A stretch of DNA of 64,000 nt, taken from contig NZ_AAUW01000026.1 in NCBI RefSeq assembly GCF_000168975.1, positions 39,058 through 103,057 of the forward strand, in the 5' to 3' direction. Source of the DNA: Roseibium aggregatum IAM 12614. Its GTDB lineage: Bacteria > Pseudomonadota > Alphaproteobacteria > Rhizobiales > Stappiaceae. This document shows, piece after piece, positions 61,209 to 64,000 of this stretch. The position numbers and the translations under genes were made by a program. Numbering within the stretch: the first letter of the stretch is position 1; the number at the start of each line of letters is the position of its first letter. The notes under the pieces are model-generated. The model saw only the letters and a list, made by a program, of their open reading frames with translations. It searched no databases and was not told the origin of the DNA.

Positions 61209-62174
61209 ATGATTCGATGGTGTGGTGCAGGCTTGGCATGGATCGGGCGCAACGGAACCGCTGCCCTTGCTGTGAGTATTTTCATCGGCATGGCCTTGCC
61301 GGCCCTCTCGGCCTATATGCGGCCCTACCTAACCGTTGCCGTCTTCAGCCTGCTGACCCTGGCCTTTTTGCGGGTCGACACATTTGCCATAAGGATGCGC
61401 CTGCGCCGGCCGGGCCTTCTGATTGCCGCTCTCCTGTGGATGATGCTGGGCGCTCCCTTGTTGACCTGGCTCCTGATCGATCTGTCGGGCCTGCAGGCGC
61501 TCGGCCCTGACGTCATGCTGGCCCTGTTCATCGCCACAGCCGCGCCGCCGGTGATGGCGGCTCCGGCCTTTATCTATCTGCTCGGCCTTGACGGCACCCT
61601 CAGCCTTGCGCTCTCCGTTGCCGCCCTGATCATCACCCCGCTGACGGCCCCTTTCATCGGCGAATTGATCCTGGGGCCCGCGCTGCCTCTCAGCGTCGGC
61701 GGTCTTGCCGTCCAGCTCTCGCTTCTGCTCGCCGGTGCCTTTGCCGTCTCGATTGCCTTTCGAAAACTCGCCGGTGAAGAGCGTCTGGCACGCTCGTCCC
61801 ACCACATCAGCGGTCTCAACGTGCTTCTGCTCCTGGTGTTCGCGATCGCCGCGATGGACGGTGTCGCGGCGAGTTTTGCCGAAAAGCCGCTGTTCACGCT
61901 GGGCCTGACCGCCCTCACCTTCTGCCTTGCGCTGGTGCAGATCGCGCTCAGCCTGCTGCTGTTCTCACCGGCCACCCGGGAAGACGCCTACGCGATCGCC
62001 CACACCTGCGGCACCCGCAACATGGGGCTGATGGTTGCCGCCTTTGGGGGCACGCTTCCGGAATTCACCTGGCTCTGGTTCGCGGTCGGCCAGTTTCCGA
62101 TCTATATCCTGCCGCTGTTCCTGAAGCCCTTTGTACGCGTTTTCTGCCGTCTGAACGTCAAAACTGTGACGTAG
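61209..62174 (+). CDS. Bile acid:sodium symporter (BASS)-type membrane protein
   Basis: A 321-residue protein with nine or ten hydrophobic helices. ALFIATAAPPVMAAPAFIYLLGLD and YAIAHTCGTRNMGLMVAAFGG lie at the positions of the BASS/ArsB-like crossover helices. Substrates in the family are organic acids, pantoate or arsenite; none can be chosen here. It is divergent from the DadA-like gene (100 bp). Confidence 0.82.
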   Translation: MIRWCGAGLAWIGRNGTAALAVSIFIGMALPALSAYMRPYLTVAVFSLLTLAFLRVDTFAIRMRLRRPGLLIAALLWMMLGAPLLTWLLIDLSGLQALGPDVMLALFIATAAPPVMAAPAFIYLLGLDGTLSLALSVAALIITPLTAPFIGELILGPALPLSVGGLAVQLSLLLAGAFAVSIAFRKLAGEERLARSSHHISGLNVLLLLVFAIAAMDGVAASFAEKPLFTLGLTALTFCLALVQIALSLLLFSPATREDAYAIAHTCGTRNMGLMVAAFGGTLPEFTWLWFAVGQFPIYILPLFLKPFVRVFCRLNVKTVT

Positions 62175-62260
62175 CCCAGCTGACAGGCAAACCTGCTAGG
62201 CTTACCCCTTGCCAGACCAAGCATCTCGCCAGACAAAACTTCTCGCATGAGGAAAACGCC

Positions 62261-63043
62261 GTGCCCGTTCTGCCATCCACCGTCAAAACCCTGACCGCTT
62301 CCGCAGGCCGTCGTCTCCTGTGTGTCGCAACGCTTCTTCTGGCTGGTGCCGGCCTCGCTCCGGCAGCCCTTGCCGGAGACACTGCCGAGCTTCAGCTTCT
62401 CGGCTTTTCCAGACACGGCGACTTCTTCGCCTTCGAACAATACGGCGTGCAGGATGGCTCCGGCTTTCCCTATTCGGAAATCTTCGTTGTCGACGTGATC
62501 GGCGACACCTGGGTGCCGCCGTCGCCCTTCCGCCTGCGCAAGGATGTCGACACCGGCCTGGGTGAAGCGGCAGACGATGCCTTGTCCGAAACACGCGCGG
62601 AGAACCGTCTTGCCGCCCAGCCGCTGCTTCAGGAAAAAGCCATTGCCGGCAAAGGCCAGACCATCGGATTCAACCCACGCACGGAACTGACCTCCGATCC
62701 TCACAAGATGCTTGTCGCCCCGCGCGTCACCTTCCTGTCAGGTGACGATCCAATCGACCTCACCCTGTCGGAATACCCGTTGCCGAATGCCCAGTGCCAG
62801 AGCTACGGCGCCGAAACCAAAGGCTTCCGCTTGACCATGATCCACAATGGCGTCACCCGCATCCTCAACGAGGACAACAGCCTGCCCGAAAGCCGGCGCT
62901 GCCCGCTCGCCTACCGGATCGAGCGCATCGTTACCCATTTTCCCGACGAAGCCCCTCCGGTCTTTGCCATCCTCATTCAGATGGACAGCCTCGGTTTCGA
63001 AGGGCCGGATCGCAGATATCTGGCGATAACGGGCCGGCTTTGA
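62261..63043 (+). CDS. Predicted secreted protein, DUF2259 family
   Basis: 260 residues with a signal peptide (to ALAGD, ~39). The motif LQLLGFSRHGDFFAFEQYGVQDGSGFPYSEIFVVDV is the DUF2259 hallmark; the end is beta-rich. Function unknown. The start is GTG at 62261 with GAGGAAAA upstream. Confidence 0.85.
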   Translation: MPVLPSTVKTLTASAGRRLLCVATLLLAGAGLAPAALAGDTAELQLLGFSRHGDFFAFEQYGVQDGSGFPYSEIFVVDVIGDTWVPPSPFRLRKDVDTGLGEAADDALSETRAENRLAAQPLLQEKAIAGKGQTIGFNPRTELTSDPHKMLVAPRVTFLSGDDPIDLTLSEYPLPNAQCQSYGAETKGFRLTMIHNGVTRILNEDNSLPESRRCPLAYRIERIVTHFPDEAPPVFAILIQMDSLGFEGPDRRYLAITGRL

Positions 63044-63163
63044 GCGTCTAAACCGATTGAGGTGGGCGCGGGCATCTTGCCCGCCCGCACCAGAAGTGCT
63101 AGCGCGGCGGCATCATCAGAAACGGAACGATAACGGCCCGTCTGGCCTGTCCGGGAGTTTGCC

Positions 63164-63835
63164 ATGCCGCGCGACATCAAGATTGCCCCCTCCATCCTCG
63201 CCTCCGATTTTTCCAAACTCGGCCAGGAAGTCCGCGACGTGGTGGAAGCAGGTGCCGACTGGATCCATCTCGACGTCATGGACGGCCATTTCGTGCCGAA
63301 CATCACCTTCGGCCCGGATGTCATCGCCAAACTGCGCCCGCACACGGACAAGGTCTTCGACACCCACCTGATGATCGCCCCTTGCGATCCTTATCTGGAA
63401 GCCTTCGCCAAGGCGGGGTCTGACATCATCACCGTTCATGCCGAGGCCGGCCCGCACCTCGACCGCTCGCTGCAGGCTATCCGCAATCTGGGCAAGAAAG
63501 CCGGCGTCTCGCTGAACCCGTCCACACCCGAAAGCGTCCTCGAATATGTTCTCGACCGGCTGGACCTCATTCTGGTGATGACGGTGAACCCGGGTTTCGG
63601 CGGCCAGAAGTTCATTCAGTCCCAGGTCGAAAAGACCCGCCGCATCCGCCAGATGATCGGCGACCGCCCGATCGATCTCGAAATCGACGGCGGCGTCACC
63701 CCCGAAACCGCCCCCCTCGTCGCAGCAGCCGGTGCCAATGTTCTGGTGGCAGGCTCAGCGGTCTTCAAAGGCGGCACGGTGGAAAGCTATGCCGGCAATA
63801 TCTCGGCGATCCGGAAGGCTGCGGAAGAGGCTTGA
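63164..63835 (+). CDS. rpe: Ribulose-phosphate 3-epimerase
   Basis: A 223-residue TIM-barrel enzyme that interconverts ribulose-5-P and xylulose-5-P (pentose phosphate and Calvin pathways). IAPSILASDF, the metal-binding HLDVMDGHFVPNITFGP, VFDTHLMI, MTVNPGFGGQKFI and EIDGGVTPETA with the phosphate loop ANVLVAGSAVF are all present. The start has GGGAG upstream. It often follows DUF2259-type or heparinase genes in this group of bacteria. Confidence 0.97.
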   Translation: MPRDIKIAPSILASDFSKLGQEVRDVVEAGADWIHLDVMDGHFVPNITFGPDVIAKLRPHTDKVFDTHLMIAPCDPYLEAFAKAGSDIITVHAEAGPHLDRSLQAIRNLGKKAGVSLNPSTPESVLEYVLDRLDLILVMTVNPGFGGQKFIQSQVEKTRRIRQMIGDRPIDLEIDGGVTPETAPLVAAAGANVLVAGSAVFKGGTVESYAGNISAIRKAAEEA

Positions 63836-63943
63836 GGGCGGCGCTAGTTGTTATCGAGTGCCCAGGTACCGTCGTAGGTTAAGTGCCTTTAAGGCAACCG
63901 CTGTTGTTTAGCGAAGACGCTGTGACAGGTTGAGCAAGCGGCC

Positions 63944-63985
63944 CATCCTTCGAGACAGGCCTCCGGCCTTCCTCAGGATGAGGTG
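63944..63985. repeat. REP-like palindromic repeat
   Basis: CATCCTTCGAG (63944-63954) and CCTCAGGATG (63971-63980) form the arms of a hairpin around a GC-rich centre (AGGCCTCCGGCCT). Elements with the same CATCCTTCGAG...CTCAGGATGAGG ends are common dispersed repeats in alphaproteobacterial genomes. Confidence 0.7.
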
Positions 63986-63987
63986 TT

Positions 63988-64000
63988 GGGGGGGGGGGGG
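63988..64000 (+). other. Run of 13 G at window end
   Basis: The window ends in 13 consecutive G directly after the repeat. This may be a phase-variable tract, or an assembly or sequencing artefact at a contig edge. Confidence 0.9.

Noticed and set aside
1..64000. CRISPR arrays, tRNA/rRNA genes, prophage or transposon
   Set aside because: No regularly spaced repeats, no cloverleaf or rRNA segments, and no transposase, integrase or phage structural proteins were seen.

Overview
The window is about 64 kb of GC-rich chromosomal DNA from an alphaproteobacterium. It most resembles a marine member of the Hyphomicrobiales, near Roseibium/Labrenzia/Stappia; this is inferred from gene content, since no rRNA gene is present. 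Supporting signs are a homospermidine synthase with a eukaryotic-type ornithine decarboxylase, a fused indolepyruvate oxidoreductase, an ArsR regulator fused to a methyltransferase next to metF and metH, a DUF2336 protein, DUF1127-type small proteins and a dedicated exosortase. No rRNA, tRNA, CRISPR array, prophage or insertion sequence was recognised. Genes are dense on both strands and many start/stop pairs overlap by 4 bp (ATGA).

Layout. 0-5 kb: end of a SulP transporter, then two tandem membrane adenylate cyclases with nearly identical catalytic halves, and a cytochrome b561. 5-11 kb: a LuxR-type regulator, then a polyamine cluster (ornithine decarboxylase, GNAT acetyltransferase, homospermidine synthase with a histone-H1-like Lys/Ala/Pro tail) behind a roughly 700-nt non-coding leader. 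11-15 kb: a VOC protein, a PNPOx/ferredoxin-reductase fusion, and a GST divergent from a LysR regulator across a perfect inverted repeat. 15-21.4 kb: a complete dedicated exosortase system on the minus strand (exosortase with fused EpsI domain, one VIT/VWA target with a C-terminal PEP-type sorting signal, response regulator, histidine kinase). 21.4-25.4 kb: a ferric-siderophore ABC importer, with the binding protein divergent from the permeases and ATPase. 25.4-36.6 kb: VOC and GFA proteins, an unknown two-repeat protein, a secreted multi-EF-hand protein divergent from a two-component system, an FAD monooxygenase, a cupin, an ArsR-linked EamA/ABM/NIPSNAP cluster and a LysE exporter. 36.7-46.7 kb: sulfur amino acid metabolism (metH, a small conserved-looking protein, metF, a SahR-like regulator with a 20-bp palindrome, then a cystine-type ABC importer tcyJLN and a LysR regulator). 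46.8-55.5 kb: small DUF1127-type proteins, a GT17 glycosyltransferase, a periplasmic caspase-like/Sel1/PG-binding protein, a large MscS channel and a DUF2336 protein. 55.6-64 kb: indolepyruvate ferredoxin oxidoreductase divergent from an Lrp regulator, a DadA-like dehydrogenase, a BASS-type transporter, a DUF2259 protein and rpe. The window ends in a REP-like hairpin followed by a run of 13 G.

The most notable points are the self-contained exosortase/VWA/two-component locus, which sits 41 bp downstream of a siderophore importer; the histone-like tail on a polyamine-synthesising enzyme; the multi-EF-hand/two-component pair that share an Arg-Gly-Pro/poly-Asp motif; and an intrinsic terminator between the cystine-binding protein and its permease.
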